This document shows positions 18,453-28,485 of a DNA stretch of 64,000 nucleotides, piece by piece; the first letter of the stretch is position 1, and each line of letters begins with the position of its first letter. Under the pieces are notes generated by a model. That model was not told the origin of the DNA. It did no database searches and saw only the letters and a program-made list of their open reading frames with translations. Source of the DNA: Prolixibacteraceae bacterium (GTDB taxonomy: Bacteria > Bacteroidota > Bacteroidia > Bacteroidales > Prolixibacteraceae); assembly GCA_021740385.1 (NCBI GenBank), contig JAIOZY010000022.1, positions 1-64,000 on the forward strand. Reading direction: 5' to 3'. The position numbers were made by a program, and so were the translations under genes.

Positions 18453-18836
18453 TTTTAATAATTTAAGCAACAAAAGTAATGAAACTTGGTTTTGGTGCAA
18501 ATAATCTTCAGGCTGAGATGTAAAATTTAAAAACCATCGAGGGTGCAACAGTTAGATAGCTGGATGCTGGATACTGGATGCTCGAAGCTCGATATTGGAT
18601 ACTGGAGATGCCGGTCTTCGGTCTTCCGTCTTCCGCCTTCCGTCTCCGGTCTTCCATCATTCAGGTCTGTTTTTTCAACTTCTGACTACTGCCTTCTGCC
18701 TTCTGCCTTCCAACCTTTCCCCTTATTCACAATTCGATTTTCATTGAGTAATGCTCCTGGATTTTTCAATCCACCGATCAATTTTTGCCTTTTACCGATA
18801 AAAAAGTTCATTTAATAAATTTGAACAATTGAAAAC
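18453..18836. repeat. Intergenic low-complexity region of degenerate short repeats
   Basis: The 18453-18884 gap holds no gene. From about 18555 to 18610 an imperfect unit near GGATGCTGGATACTGG is repeated, and 18610-18720 is built from variants of CTTCCGTCTTCCG and CTTCTGCC. Part of the same repeat family recurs in reverse orientation at 52880-53000. These look like non-coding simple-repeat arrays and not a functional RNA. Confidence 0.7.
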
Positions 18837-18866
18837 TTTGTTTGTTTTTAAAGTTTTCTACCTTTG
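18837..18866 (+). promoter_or_regulatory. Bacteroidota-type promoter for the TetR gene
   Basis: The -7 box TACCTTTG (18859-18866) matches TAnnTTTG exactly. A TTTG at 18837-18840, and another at 18841-18844, serve as the -33 box; the first gives a spacer of 18 bases. The start codon is at 18885, leaving a short leader. Confidence 0.6.
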
Positions 18867-18884
18867 CACCGTTTAGATCAGAGA

Positions 18885-19499
18885 ATGGAATTACGCGAAA
18901 AAATCATTGAAGGAGCCGGGAAATTATTCCTTAAACATGGGGTAAGGCAGGTAACTATGGATGCCATTGCGCATTCGTTGGGAATATCGAAACGCACCAT
19001 TTACGAGAATTTTAAGGATAAAGAAGAGCTGCTGTCCACTTTTTTGAAAGAGTCGATAATCGAACACAAAAAAACGGTATTTGAAATCATGGCAAGGTCT
19101 GAAAACGTGATCGATGCACTTTTCCATTTTGGCAAATTCAACCAGGAGATTGAAAAAAATGTAAACCCCTGCTTTGTTAACGATATTAAAAAATATCATC
19201 CAAAAGTATTCCAGAAAGTTATCGATTCGGACGAAATAAGGAATTACGAAATTTCGTTCATGATCATTAAGCGCGGTGTTGATGAAGGAATCTTCCTAAA
19301 TGATTTAAACATTGATATTGTAAACCTTTTTTTACATCATATCATGGAATTTTTCTCGAAAGTTGAAGGGAAGAATTTCTCAAACAGCGAAATCTTAAAA
19401 TCGGTTCATTTACCCTATCTAAAAGGCATTTGCACCACAAAGGGCTTGCAGTTGATCGAAGCGTATTTTAAAAAGGAAGAAAACTTAACAAATAATTAA
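18885..19499 (+). CDS. TetR/AcrR-family transcriptional regulator of the RND efflux operon
   Basis: From ATG 18885 the protein has 204 residues. The N-terminal DNA-binding domain (about 1-50) shows the TetR helix-turn-helix GVRQVTMDAIAHSLGISKRTIYENFKDKEEL. The C-terminal all-helical domain, which would bind an inducer, is not conserved. It leads the run TolC - adaptor - RND - small partner on the same strand with 20-base gaps, so it probably regulates its own efflux operon. A TTG at 18864 could extend it but lies in the promoter. Confidence 0.9.
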   Translation: MELREKIIEGAGKLFLKHGVRQVTMDAIAHSLGISKRTIYENFKDKEELLSTFLKESIIEHKKTVFEIMARSENVIDALFHFGKFNQEIEKNVNPCFVNDIKKYHPKVFQKVIDSDEIRNYEISFMIIKRGVDEGIFLNDLNIDIVNLFLHHIMEFFSKVEGKNFSNSEILKSVHLPYLKGICTTKGLQLIEAYFKKEENLTNN

Positions 19500-19519
19500 A
19501 GTTTTATAAATATTCAACT

Positions 19520-20950
19520 ATGAGACAACAAACACTTATCGTATTTCTTTTGCTCTTGTTTGGTTTGGCAACCAACGCGCAAGAGCCGCTTCGACTTTCG
19601 TTAAGCGAAGCGAACGATTATGCCCTTGAGCATAACCTGACACTTAAAAATGCCCGGCTTGATGTTGAATACTCCGACAGGGAGGTAAAAGGAGCCATTG
19701 CACAAGGCCTGCCGCAGGTTGATGCCACGGTCGACTACATGACCTACTTCAACTACGAGCTTAATTTTAATTTTGGCGGCGGAGGAACCGAAATCACAGA
19801 GGATCAGTACAATGAGTTTATCACTGAAGCCATGACTCAATTTCCCGGGGCAGATATTCAGACAATCTTGGCCCAAAGCTATATTGATGGAAAAGTAAAT
19901 GAACTGATGTATGGCGATGAAGAAAGCAACAAAGTTTTTATGGGCGACCAGTCATCGGCCCAGGTACAGGTCGGGCAGCTTTTGTTCAGCGGGCAATACT
20001 GGGTTGGCATTAAAACTGCTAAACTGGCAAAAAAGATTGCCGAACAGGGTTTGAACAATTCCATTCTTGATGTGAAAGAAGCCATTGCCTCAAGTTATTA
20101 CATGGTGCTTGTAACCGATCGCAGCCTCGATGTTTTTCAGAAGAACATCGATAACCTGAAAAAAATCAAAAGACACACCCAAAAGATGTTTGAAGCAGGA
20201 ATGGCCGAGCAAACCGATGTTGACCAGATCAGCATTCAGGTTACCATGCTTGAAAACCAGCAGCGCTCGATGAAAAGGGCTCTTGATATGAGCTACAGCA
20301 TGTTGCGCTTTCAACTCGGGGCAGAACCCGGAACGCAAATTGAATTAACCGACGATATTGAAACCATATTGGGTGAACTAAAGGGCGGCGAAATAATTTT
20401 GCCCGATTTCAATGTCGAAAACAACCCGATGTACCAACTCACCAATACGCAAACCGAAATATCGGAGAAAATGGTCGACATGGAACGTTGGGCGTATTCA
20501 CCAACAATTACCGGTTTTTATTCATATAATTACAAGATTATGACTTCGGGGTTCAACATGAACCCGAATAACATGGCAGGTATTACAATGAACATACCGG
20601 TTTTCTCGAGCGGCAGCCGCAAGCACAAGCTCGAACAGGCTAAAATACAGCTCGACCAGGCTCGTTTTAACCGCGAACTCATACAGGATCAACTGCAGAT
20701 GCAGGAAGAACAACTAAGGCTCGATTTAAAAACAGCACTGGAAAACTACACTGCACAAAAAGAAAATGTTGAAGTTGCAAAACGTGCATTCAACAGCACT
20801 TCAAATAAGTTCGATCAGGGGATGGTATCAAGCCTCGACCTTACACAATCGAACTCAAATTACCTGCAGGCTGAAACCAGCCTCATTCAATCGATGATGA
20901 GTTTATTGCAGGCGAAGCTTGCACTTGATAAATTGTATAACCAACTATAA
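19520..20950 (+). CDS. TolC-family outer membrane efflux channel
   Basis: The 476-residue protein has a signal peptide (FLLLLFGLATNA, cleaved after AQE) and the two internally repeated helix-strand units of TolC-family channels. Conserved parts include SEANDYALEHNLTLKN at the N-terminus and, in the second repeat, NIPVFSSGSRKHKLEQAK and VSSLDLTQSNSNYLQAE. It forms the trimeric outer membrane exit duct of the pump whose adaptor and inner membrane parts are encoded just after it. Substrates are not shown by the sequence. Confidence 0.93.
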   Translation: MRQQTLIVFLLLLFGLATNAQEPLRLSLSEANDYALEHNLTLKNARLDVEYSDREVKGAIAQGLPQVDATVDYMTYFNYELNFNFGGGGTEITEDQYNEFITEAMTQFPGADIQTILAQSYIDGKVNELMYGDEESNKVFMGDQSSAQVQVGQLLFSGQYWVGIKTAKLAKKIAEQGLNNSILDVKEAIASSYYMVLVTDRSLDVFQKNIDNLKKIKRHTQKMFEAGMAEQTDVDQISIQVTMLENQQRSMKRALDMSYSMLRFQLGAEPGTQIELTDDIETILGELKGGEIILPDFNVENNPMYQLTNTQTEISEKMVDMERWAYSPTITGFYSYNYKIMTSGFNMNPNNMAGITMNIPVFSSGSRKHKLEQAKIQLDQARFNRELIQDQLQMQEEQLRLDLKTALENYTAQKENVEVAKRAFNSTSNKFDQGMVSSLDLTQSNSNYLQAETSLIQSMMSLLQAKLALDKLYNQL

Positions 20951-20964
20951 TAAAATATAATAAA

Positions 20965-22080
20965 ATGAAGCATATTATTCCCATTTCGATACTTGCCCTG
21001 TTTCTAATTGCATGTGGCAACAGCGAAACACCCGAAGCAAGGCAGAAAAAAATTGACAGGCTTACGCTTACCATTGATAAACTGGAAAAAAAGAAGCAAA
21101 CCCTGGTTGAACAATCCGATACAGTTGAAACCGAAAAAGTTTACCCGGTTAAGGTAATGCCCCTAACTGCCAAAACCATTGACCGTACAATTGAATTTAA
21201 CGTAAACTTGCAGGCGTGGGAAGAATTGTACATGGCACCGGCTTCGCCTGGAAGGGTTAAAAAAGTTAGGGTTGAAATTGGCGATCGTGTTAAAAAAGGC
21301 GATTTACTGATAGAAATGGATGAAACACAATTAAGCCAGGCAAAAATTCAGCTTGCCCAGTTGGAAGTCGATTTTGAACGGATGAAAACATTGCGTGAGA
21401 GCAACAGCATTTCGGCTCAACAATACGATCAGGTAAAAACACAACTTGATGTAACCCGAAGCAATGTAGAATACCTGAAAGAGAACACCAAACTGTATGC
21501 CCCATTTAATGGGGTTATTACCGGAAAATACTTTGAAGATGGCGAACTCTATTCGGGTGCGCCAAACACGCAAGCCGGCAAAGCTGCCGTTGTGGTTATT
21601 CAACAAATTGAGGTGCTAAAGGCCCTGATTGATGTTTCAGAAAAGTATTATCCGCTCATCGAAGAAGGAAATTTAATTGATGTATTCACCGGAACTTATC
21701 CCGATCAAACCTTTCCCGGGAAAATTGAGCGAATTTATCCAACCATCGATCCGCTAACACGTACATTCGAAATCGAGGTTAAAATCCCAAACAGTAGCAG
21801 AAAACTTCGTCCGGGTATGTTCGCCCGCACAGAACTTAACCTGGGGCAGTCATCGGCCATTGTGGTGCCTGCAATTTCCTTATTACAGCAGGAGGGGACC
21901 AACAACCGCTATGTATTTATTCACAAAAACGGTGTGGCTCAAAGGGTAAATGTAAAGCCCGGTAACAGGTTCAACGAAAACATTGAAGTAATCTCGGACG
22001 AACTGAACGAGGGCGACCTGCTAATTATTGCCGGACAGGCCGTATTGATGGACAAGTCGAAAGTGAAAATATCGAAGTAA
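20965..22080 (+). CDS. RND efflux periplasmic adaptor (HlyD/AcrA family) lipoprotein
   Basis: The 371-residue protein has a lipoprotein signal ending LFLIAC (Cys17). Following a coiled coil (about 30-55) come the lipoyl-like half-motif PGRVKKVRVEIGDRVKKGDLL (about 95-115), a helical hairpin and the second half-motif LYAPFNGVITGKYFEDGE, then beta-barrel and membrane-proximal domains. This is the AcrA-type adaptor that bridges the inner membrane RND pump and the TolC channel. It starts 14 bases after the TolC gene. Confidence 0.93.
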   Translation: MKHIIPISILALFLIACGNSETPEARQKKIDRLTLTIDKLEKKKQTLVEQSDTVETEKVYPVKVMPLTAKTIDRTIEFNVNLQAWEELYMAPASPGRVKKVRVEIGDRVKKGDLLIEMDETQLSQAKIQLAQLEVDFERMKTLRESNSISAQQYDQVKTQLDVTRSNVEYLKENTKLYAPFNGVITGKYFEDGELYSGAPNTQAGKAAVVVIQQIEVLKALIDVSEKYYPLIEEGNLIDVFTGTYPDQTFPGKIERIYPTIDPLTRTFEIEVKIPNSSRKLRPGMFARTELNLGQSSAIVVPAISLLQQEGTNNRYVFIHKNGVAQRVNVKPGNRFNENIEVISDELNEGDLLIIAGQAVLMDKSKVKISK

Positions 22081-22099
22081 TAACTAAAGATAATTTAAC

Positions 22100-25000
22100 A
22101 TGAGTATATACAGAAGCGCGGTCAGAAAACCAATCACCACAGCCCTGATTTTCGTGGCGGTTACTGTTTTCGGGATATTCTCGTTTGTGCAGATTCCCAT
22201 CGACCTATATCCGGAAATGGAGTTTCCGGCAATTACTGTTATGACCCAGTACGATGGGGCAAATGCTTCCGATATCGAGACAAACATAACAAAGCCGATT
22301 GAAGAATCGTTGTCGACTATAAGCGATATGAAAGAAGTATCATCCATATCGCGCGATAACCTTTCACTGGTATTTATCGAATTCGAGTGGGAGACCGACC
22401 TTGATGAGGCGGCGAACGATATTCGGGATGCATTAGCTTTTATTAACCGCTACATGCCTGAAGATGCCGATGACCCCACCATATATAAGTTTAATTCGAG
22501 CATGATGCCTATCATGTTCTTTGCCATAACTGCCGATGAAAGCTTAGAAGGCCTGGACAAAATTCTGGATGAAAAACTGGTTAACCCGATGAATAAAATC
22601 GATGGTGTTGGGCAGGTTGGACTTTCAGGTGCCCTGGAACGCGAAATCCTTGTCGAGGTCGATCCGGTCAGGCTCGATGCATATCACCTTACTGTTGAGC
22701 AAATTGGCAATGCCCTGATGATGGAGAACATTAACATGCCATCGGGGAATGTCGAAATGGGCAAAATCGATTACCCGCTCAGGGTTGAAGGTGAATTTAA
22801 AGACAGCGAAGAGCTGAACAATGTGATTGTTGGCAATTACAACGGCACCTCAATTTACCTTAAAGACGTTGCAACCGTGAAAGACGGCATGCGTGAAATG
22901 AATGTCGAAGAAATGATTAACGGTAAAAACGGCGCCCGGATGTTTATCATGAAGCAATCGGGAGGGAATACCGTACGCATAGCCAAAGAAGTAAACAAAA
23001 CGCTCGAAGAGGTGAAGAAAACCCTTCCGCCCGACGTTAAGATACAAACCATCATGGACTCTTCGGAGTTTATTAACAGCTCAATCAAAAACCTTTCGGA
23101 AACGCTGTTGTATGCATTGATTTTTGTAACCCTCGTGGTAATGTTGTTTTTGGGCCGCTGGAGGGCTACGTTTATCATCATACTTACCATTCCAATTGCG
23201 CTGATTGTAGCCTTCATATACCTCTACCTTACCGGAAACTCAATTAACATCATTTCACTTTCGTCGCTCTCCATTGCCATCGGTATGGTGGTTGACGATG
23301 CCATTGTTGTTCTCGAGAATATATCGAAACACATCGACCGGGGAAGCAGTCCGCGAGAAGCGGCCATTTATGCTACCAACGAAGTTTGGCTGGCTGTAAT
23401 TATCACAACACTTACAGTTGTTGCTGTGTTTTTCCCGTTAACTCTCGTTTCGGGTATGACGGGCGTATTGTTCAAACAGTTGGGATGGGTGGTTACCGTA
23501 ACAGTAGTAACATCTACTATTGCAGCAATAACGCTTACACCAATGTTGAGCTCAAAACTATTAAAACTCAGGCCGAAAAAGGAAAAACAACGCGCATTGA
23601 GTTACGACCGTACGTTCAGGGTGTTTTTTGATAAGCTCGATAATTTCTATGGACGATCGCTAACATGGGCGCTGAAACACAAGGTTTTGGTAATACTGTT
23701 GGCTGCTGCAATTTTTGCAAGCTCATTCATTTTTGCCGGTAAAATTGGCAGTGAATTTATTCCGCAATCCGATAGCAGTTCTGTTTCAGCAACCATTGAG
23801 TTACAAACCGGGACACGTTTTGAAGAAACCTCGAAAATTGCAAAGGAAATTGAAACCTTTGTTGCTGAAGAAATACCCGAAGTTGAGTTGAAATCGTACA
23901 CCGCAGGTTCAGACGACCGTGGGGGCATTAATTCCATTTTCATGTCGTCGGGTTCACATATAATTAATTACAGGCTCAGGTTGATCAAACCGGAAGAACG
24001 TGACCGTTCGGTATGGGATATTTCCGAGGCGGTAAGGGTTTACCTGTCGAAAATACCCGAGGTTGCAAATTATAACGTATCGACCCAGAGTGGTATGGGC
24101 GGCGGCATGGGCGGCGAACAAAATGTTGAAGTCTCAATTTTTGGATACGATTTTGATCAAACAACTTTATTGGCAAAAGATATTCAGGAGAAGATACAAA
24201 CACTAAACGGGGCCCGTGAAGTGAAAATCAGCCGTGAGAAATACAAACCCGAACTTACGGTTAAACTCAATCGCGAAAAGCTTGCCCTGCACGGCTTATC
24301 AACGGCTTCTGTTTCATCAGCAATCCGTTACCGTGTTGAAGGCATGACAGCAACGCGATTCCGTCAGTTTGGCGACGAATACGATGTAGTGGTCAAATTC
24401 AAAGAAGAGGCGCGTAACTCCATTACCGATATAGAAAACATCCAGTTGGCTACACCGGCCGGAAGTTTTATACGGCTTAAAGAAGTGGGTGAAATTGTGC
24501 AGACACAAACCCCGCCTAACATTGAACGAAGGCGTAAACAACGTATCGTGAATGTTACATCCGTACCTTATAAGGTTTCTTTGGGCCAGCTTGCTTCCGA
24601 AATTCAAACTGAAATTGAAATGATGGATATTCCACAGGGAGTAACGGTTGAAATTGGTGGCTCGTACGAAGATATGCAGGATTCATTTTCAGACCTTGCC
24701 ATGCTGGCCCTGCTTTCCATCCTGTTGGTTTATATTGTGATGGCCAGCCAGTTCGAATCGTTCAAAATGCCGTTTATCATTATGGTTTCCATCCTGTTTA
24801 TTGTGCCGGGTGTTATTTTCACCCTCTATTTTACAGGTACAACCCTGAGTATAATTGCTGCTTTGGGTGCTGTATTACTTGTAGGTATTGTAGTGAAAAA
24901 CGGAATTGTGCTTGTCGACTACATTAACCTGATGCGCGACCGGGGCATTAATCTGAACAAAGCCATTGTAATATCCGGAAAATCGAGGTTACGGCCGGTA

Positions 25001-25246
25001 CTGATGACAGCCTTTACAACGATGCTGGGTATGATGCCTATGGCGCTTAGCCGGGGCGAAGGTTCCGAAATATGGAGCCCGATGGGAATATCTGTTATTG
25101 GTGGTTTGTTGTTCTCAACAGTAATTACCATGATTGTTGTTCCCGTGGTTTATGCAAGTATGGCCCGCAAAGGCGAACGCGATAAAGTGCTTGCACTACG
25201 TAAAAAGTTCGTATTTATGGATAATAATAACGATAAAGCTCAATAA
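22100..25246 (+). CDS. RND multidrug efflux permease, HAE1/AcrB family
   Basis: The 1048-residue protein has the full RND layout: TM1 near the N-terminus, a large periplasmic loop, TM2-6 from about 335, a second periplasmic loop, and TM7-12 from about 870. The proton relay is visible as GMVVDDAIVVLENI in TM4 (adjacent Asp pair near residue 400) and VGIVVKNGIVLVDYIN in TM10 (Lys). Length is normal. It couples proton import to export of hydrophobic or amphiphilic compounds through the adaptor and channel encoded before it. The next gene starts one base after the stop. Confidence 0.95.
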   Translation: MSIYRSAVRKPITTALIFVAVTVFGIFSFVQIPIDLYPEMEFPAITVMTQYDGANASDIETNITKPIEESLSTISDMKEVSSISRDNLSLVFIEFEWETDLDEAANDIRDALAFINRYMPEDADDPTIYKFNSSMMPIMFFAITADESLEGLDKILDEKLVNPMNKIDGVGQVGLSGALEREILVEVDPVRLDAYHLTVEQIGNALMMENINMPSGNVEMGKIDYPLRVEGEFKDSEELNNVIVGNYNGTSIYLKDVATVKDGMREMNVEEMINGKNGARMFIMKQSGGNTVRIAKEVNKTLEEVKKTLPPDVKIQTIMDSSEFINSSIKNLSETLLYALIFVTLVVMLFLGRWRATFIIILTIPIALIVAFIYLYLTGNSINIISLSSLSIAIGMVVDDAIVVLENISKHIDRGSSPREAAIYATNEVWLAVIITTLTVVAVFFPLTLVSGMTGVLFKQLGWVVTVTVVTSTIAAITLTPMLSSKLLKLRPKKEKQRALSYDRTFRVFFDKLDNFYGRSLTWALKHKVLVILLAAAIFASSFIFAGKIGSEFIPQSDSSSVSATIELQTGTRFEETSKIAKEIETFVAEEIPEVELKSYTAGSDDRGGINSIFMSSGSHIINYRLRLIKPEERDRSVWDISEAVRVYLSKIPEVANYNVSTQSGMGGGMGGEQNVEVSIFGYDFDQTTLLAKDIQEKIQTLNGAREVKISREKYKPELTVKLNREKLALHGLSTASVSSAIRYRVEGMTATRFRQFGDEYDVVVKFKEEARNSITDIENIQLATPAGSFIRLKEVGEIVQTQTPPNIERRRKQRIVNVTSVPYKVSLGQLASEIQTEIEMMDIPQGVTVEIGGSYEDMQDSFSDLAMLALLSILLVYIVMASQFESFKMPFIIMVSILFIVPGVIFTLYFTGTTLSIIAALGAVLLVGIVVKNGIVLVDYINLMRDRGINLNKAIVISGKSRLRPVLMTAFTTMLGMMPMALSRGEGSEIWSPMGISVIGGLLFSTVITMIVVPVVYASMARKGERDKVLALRKKFVFMDNNNDKAQ

Positions 25247-25247
25247 A

Positions 25248-25541
25248 ATGAAATCGATTTTAATTACATACAATCAAGCACTTACAGAAAGAGTTGAGTA
25301 CATGCTCGACCGGCTCGAAATAAGAGGCTATACACAATGGGTCGATATTTACGGACGTGGATCGGTAAACGGCGATCCGCACATGGGAACACATACCTGG
25401 CCCGAAATTAACAATGCCATTTTGTGTGTTGTTGATGAGCAAAAGGTTGATATTTTGCTCGAAAAAGTAAAAAAACTCGACCATATCAACGAAGAAGTTG
25501 GTGTAAGGGCTTTTGTGTGGAATATTGAAAAAATGGTTTAA
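25248..25541 (+). CDS. PG0541-type RND transporter-associated small protein
   Basis: The 97-residue protein begins at ATG 25248, one base past the permease stop. Its pattern MKSILITYNQALTERVEYML, then a QWVDIYGRGS loop and a C-terminal VGVRAFVWNIEKM strand resembles the small P-II-like proteins found beside RND pumps in Bacteroidota (PG0541 family, recalled). A regulatory or assembly role for the pump is inferred only from position. The frame is open further upstream, into the permease gene, but those positions belong to that gene. Confidence 0.7.
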   Translation: MKSILITYNQALTERVEYMLDRLEIRGYTQWVDIYGRGSVNGDPHMGTHTWPEINNAILCVVDEQKVDILLEKVKKLDHINEEVGVRAFVWNIEKMV

Positions 25542-25657
25542 AACCGAATTTTTTTTGCAAATAATGTTGCACTTATTTCGCACAAACATGTAGTGCGCTG
25601 GTTTTTTAAAAATGAAGCAATTACTGCCTGGCAGTATTGACATATCAATCCAATTAG

Positions 25658-25690
25658 GGGAATGGTTTTTTAACCGTTCCCTTTTTTCAT
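25658..25690 (+). terminator. Rho-independent terminator of the RND operon
   Basis: GGGAATGGTT (25658-25667) pairs with AACCGTTCCC (25672-25681) with one G-T pair, followed by TTTTTT. It lies about 115 bases after the last gene of the efflux operon. In 25542-25657 there is also a short palindrome ACTGCCTGGCAGT (25622-25634). Confidence 0.75.
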
Positions 25691-25807
25691 CTATTCATTG
25701 CAGCCGACACAGCTTCAACCAAACGTTAAGCAAATGTAATTAATAACCTAACCATAACACCTATTTGTTTCTTTTTTTATCTTTTTCAAGATATATGATA
25801 CTTTTTA

Positions 25808-25839
25808 TTTGTTTTTACTACCATAAAGACTTATACTTG
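25808..25839 (+). promoter_or_regulatory. Candidate promoter of asnB
   Basis: TTTG at 25808-25811 and TATACTTG at 25832-25839 (one mismatch to TAnnTTTG) are separated by 20 bases, the expected Bacteroidota arrangement. The ATG of asnB follows at 25884. The rest of the 25542-25883 gap holds the terminator above and no other gene. Confidence 0.5.
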
Positions 25840-25883
25840 CATTTCACAATTACTTATTTTTTAAATTTAATTATTTGGCAATT

Positions 25884-27560
25884 ATGTGTGGAATTGTAGG
25901 AGTTTTTGACTTAAAGGTTGAATCGCAGGAATTACGGCAGCAAGTGCTTGAACAATCGAAAAAACTGCGGCACCGGGGGCCCGACTGGTCGGGCATTTAT
26001 TGTGGCGAAAAAGCCATTATTGCCCACGAGAGGCTTTCAATTGTTGATCCCGAATCGGGGGGGCAACCGCTTTACAGCAAGGACCGGAAGCTTATTCTGG
26101 GTGTAAACGGCGAAATTTATAATCACCGCGAAATACGTGCAAAAACAAAAAATACGTATGAATACCTTACCGGCTCCGATTGCGAGGTAATACTGGCACT
26201 TTACTGTGAAAAAAAAGAACATTTTCTGGATGACTTAAACGGCATTTTTGCCTTTTGCATATACGACGAGGACGAAGATGCATATTTAATTGGCCGTGAC
26301 CATATCGGGATAATCCCACTTTACCAGGGATGGGACAAACACGGAAATTATTACGTTGCCTCGGAATTGAAGGCACTTGAGGGGTATTGCACAAAAATTG
26401 AAGAATTCCCCCCTGCCAGTTACCTCTACAGTAAAGACGGGGAGATTAAGCGCTGGTATTCCCGCGACTGGATGGATTACGAAAATGTAAAAAACAATAC
26501 AACAAGTATTGATGAGCTAAGGCAGGCCATGGAAGATGCCGTGCATCGTCAGCTAATGTCCGATGTGCCTTATGGCGTGTTGCTTTCGGGAGGGCTCGAT
26601 TCATCAATTACTTCGGCCCTGGCCAAAAAATTCAGTGCGAAACGGGTGGAAGATGGCGACCAAAAAGATGCATGGTGGCCACAGCTTCACTCATTTGTTA
26701 TTGGCTTAGAAGGTTCGCCCGACCTTGAAGCTGCACGGAAAGTAGCCGAACACATCGGGTCGGTTCACCACGAAATACATTACACCATTCAGGAAGGGCT
26801 CGATGCCATCCGCGATGTAATATACCACATCGAAACCTACGATGTTACTACAGTACGTGCTTCAACACCCATGTACATGATTGCCCGGGTAATAAAATCG
26901 ATGGGTATAAAAATGGTACTGACCGGCGAAGGGGCCGATGAAATTTTCGGTGGCTATCTCTATTTTCACAAAGCACCCAATGCCGAAGAGTTTCATCAGG
27001 AGACCCTGCGTAAAGTAAGCCAGTTAAACTTGTACGATTGCCTCAGGGCCAATAAGTCGTTGGCATCGTGGGGAGTTGAAGGGCGTGTGCCTTTTCTCGA
27101 CAAGGAATTCATTGATGTGGCCATGCGCCTAAACCCGAAAGACAAGATGGCCAGCAACGGACGTATTGAAAAATGGGTTGTGCGAAAAGCTTTTGAGCAT
27201 ATTCTGCCCGAGAGCGTGACATGGCGTCAGAAGGAACAATTTTCCGATGGTGTTGGCTATGGATGGATCGATACCCTGAAAAAAATGGCATCGGAACAGG
27301 TAACCGACGAAATGATGGCCAATGCCCATTACCGTTTCCCGGTTCATACACCCTTATCGAAAGAGGAATACATGTACCGTGAAATCTATTCGGAACATTT
27401 CCCTTCGGACCAGGCAGCAGCCTGTGTGCCTTCGGTGCCAAGCATTGCATGCAGTACAGCTAATGCACTGGCCTGGGATAAAGCCTTTCAGAATAACGCC
27501 GACCCATCGGGCAGGGCCGTAACCAATGTACACGAAAAAGGAACCATTTTTTCAAAATAG
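25884..27560 (+). CDS. asnB: Asparagine synthase (glutamine-hydrolysing), AsnB type
   Basis: The 558-residue protein starts MCGIVGVFD, so Cys2 becomes the N-terminal nucleophile of the class II glutamine amidotransferase domain (about 1-200). The synthetase domain has the PP-loop LLSGGLDSSITSAL and GEGADEIFGGY, both needed for ATP-dependent amidation of aspartate. The start is fixed at ATG 25884 by the required Met-Cys; a TTG nine bases upstream is rejected. Length fits E. coli AsnB (about 550). It is a single-gene unit with its own promoter and a clear terminator. Confidence 0.95.
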   Translation: MCGIVGVFDLKVESQELRQQVLEQSKKLRHRGPDWSGIYCGEKAIIAHERLSIVDPESGGQPLYSKDRKLILGVNGEIYNHREIRAKTKNTYEYLTGSDCEVILALYCEKKEHFLDDLNGIFAFCIYDEDEDAYLIGRDHIGIIPLYQGWDKHGNYYVASELKALEGYCTKIEEFPPASYLYSKDGEIKRWYSRDWMDYENVKNNTTSIDELRQAMEDAVHRQLMSDVPYGVLLSGGLDSSITSALAKKFSAKRVEDGDQKDAWWPQLHSFVIGLEGSPDLEAARKVAEHIGSVHHEIHYTIQEGLDAIRDVIYHIETYDVTTVRASTPMYMIARVIKSMGIKMVLTGEGADEIFGGYLYFHKAPNAEEFHQETLRKVSQLNLYDCLRANKSLASWGVEGRVPFLDKEFIDVAMRLNPKDKMASNGRIEKWVVRKAFEHILPESVTWRQKEQFSDGVGYGWIDTLKKMASEQVTDEMMANAHYRFPVHTPLSKEEYMYREIYSEHFPSDQAAACVPSVPSIACSTANALAWDKAFQNNADPSGRAVTNVHEKGTIFSK

Positions 27561-27614
27561 ATGATGTGCGGTAAACTCAAGCCGTGATTGCCAAAATTGA
27601 GTAAGTGTGTGAGA

Positions 27615-27645
27615 AAGCCGGCACAATTGTGCCGGCTTGTTTTAT
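27615..27645. terminator. Perfect-stem terminator between asnB and the SDR gene
   Basis: AAGCCGGCACAA (27615-27626) and its complement (27627-27638) form a 24-base perfect palindrome, followed by TGTTTTATTT on the plus strand. It lies between two genes that converge and may serve both. In the stretch 27561-27678 there is nothing else. Confidence 0.8.
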
Positions 27646-27678
27646 TTGAGTCTTTTCATCCTCGATTTTTTGTGTTAG

Positions 27679-28485
27679 TTAATTATCTAACAGCGACCTC
27701 ATCTGCTTAGCAATAAAGCCGGTGGCAAATTTTGGGTGGAAGCGGTAAAGGCGGTTCATGGTTTTGGAATCTTTCCCTACCAACACACGGTACTTGTTTT
27801 TCTCCATGCCGGCAACGATTATTTCGGCTGCTTTTGTCGGTGGCATGGGGTTAAATTTACTGCTTTTGGCATCACTTGAATTTTTGATGTTTACACCCGA
27901 ATTGGCCGAAATATTTGTACCAATTGCACCCGGGAAAACTACAGTTACATTTACGTTGGTTTCTTTAAGCTCGGCGTATAAGGCTTCTGTCATAAGTTTC
28001 ACGGCTGCTTTTGCAGCACCATAGATGCTTTGGCCGGGCACAGGCAAAAAACCACCCATGCTTGAAACATTTACAACGTGAGCCGTGGGGCGTTTGAGCA
28101 AAAGTGGTAAAAATGACTTGGTCATGTACATTGTGCCCCAAAAATTGACGTTGAAAACCCTGTTTATTGCACCATAATCAAGTTCGTTGATTTTTACAAA
28201 AGGCTGAATAATTCCGGCATTGTTAATAATACCATCAACCTGTCCGTGCTTTTCCATTATCTTTTCAGGAAAAGCTTCAACACCTTTTTTGTCGGTTATG
28301 TCCAAAACGTGGGTTGACAAATTACCCGCCTTATCGCCCGCAAGTTGAACGGTTTCTTCCAAGGCTTTTTCGTTAATATCAACGGCGGCAACACGCGCAC
28401 CTTTTTCGAGCAGGTTCAACACCAGCTCTCTGCCAATGCCGTTACCACCCCCGGTAACCACTATCGTTTTATCTTTTACTTTCAT
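27679..28485 (-). CDS. Short-chain dehydrogenase/reductase (SDR) family protein
   Basis: The 268-residue protein has the classical SDR elements: the cofactor loop TGGGNGIG (about 12-19), NNAG (about 90), a catalytic Ser in VSSMGG and YGAAK (Tyr and Lys of the catalytic pair). The family reduces or oxidises carbonyl/alcohol groups with NAD(P). The substrate cannot be told. It probably acts in the cytoplasm. It converges with asnB, and upstream lies the unusual hairpin element at 28656-28738. Confidence 0.88.
   Translation of the reverse strand: MKVKDKTIVVTGGGNGIGRELVLNLLEKGARVAAVDINEKALEETVQLAGDKAGNLSTHVLDITDKKGVEAFPEKIMEKHGQVDGIINNAGIIQPFVKINELDYGAINRVFNVNFWGTMYMTKSFLPLLLKRPTAHVVNVSSMGGFLPVPGQSIYGAAKAAVKLMTEALYAELKETNVNVTVVFPGAIGTNISANSGVNIKNSSDAKSSKFNPMPPTKAAEIIVAGMEKNKYRVLVGKDSKTMNRLYRFHPKFATGFIAKQMRSLLDN

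Noticed and set aside
18864-18884. TTG start for the TetR gene at 18864
   Set aside because: It lies inside the -7 promoter box (TACCTTTG), so it cannot be part of the translated mRNA if that promoter is real.
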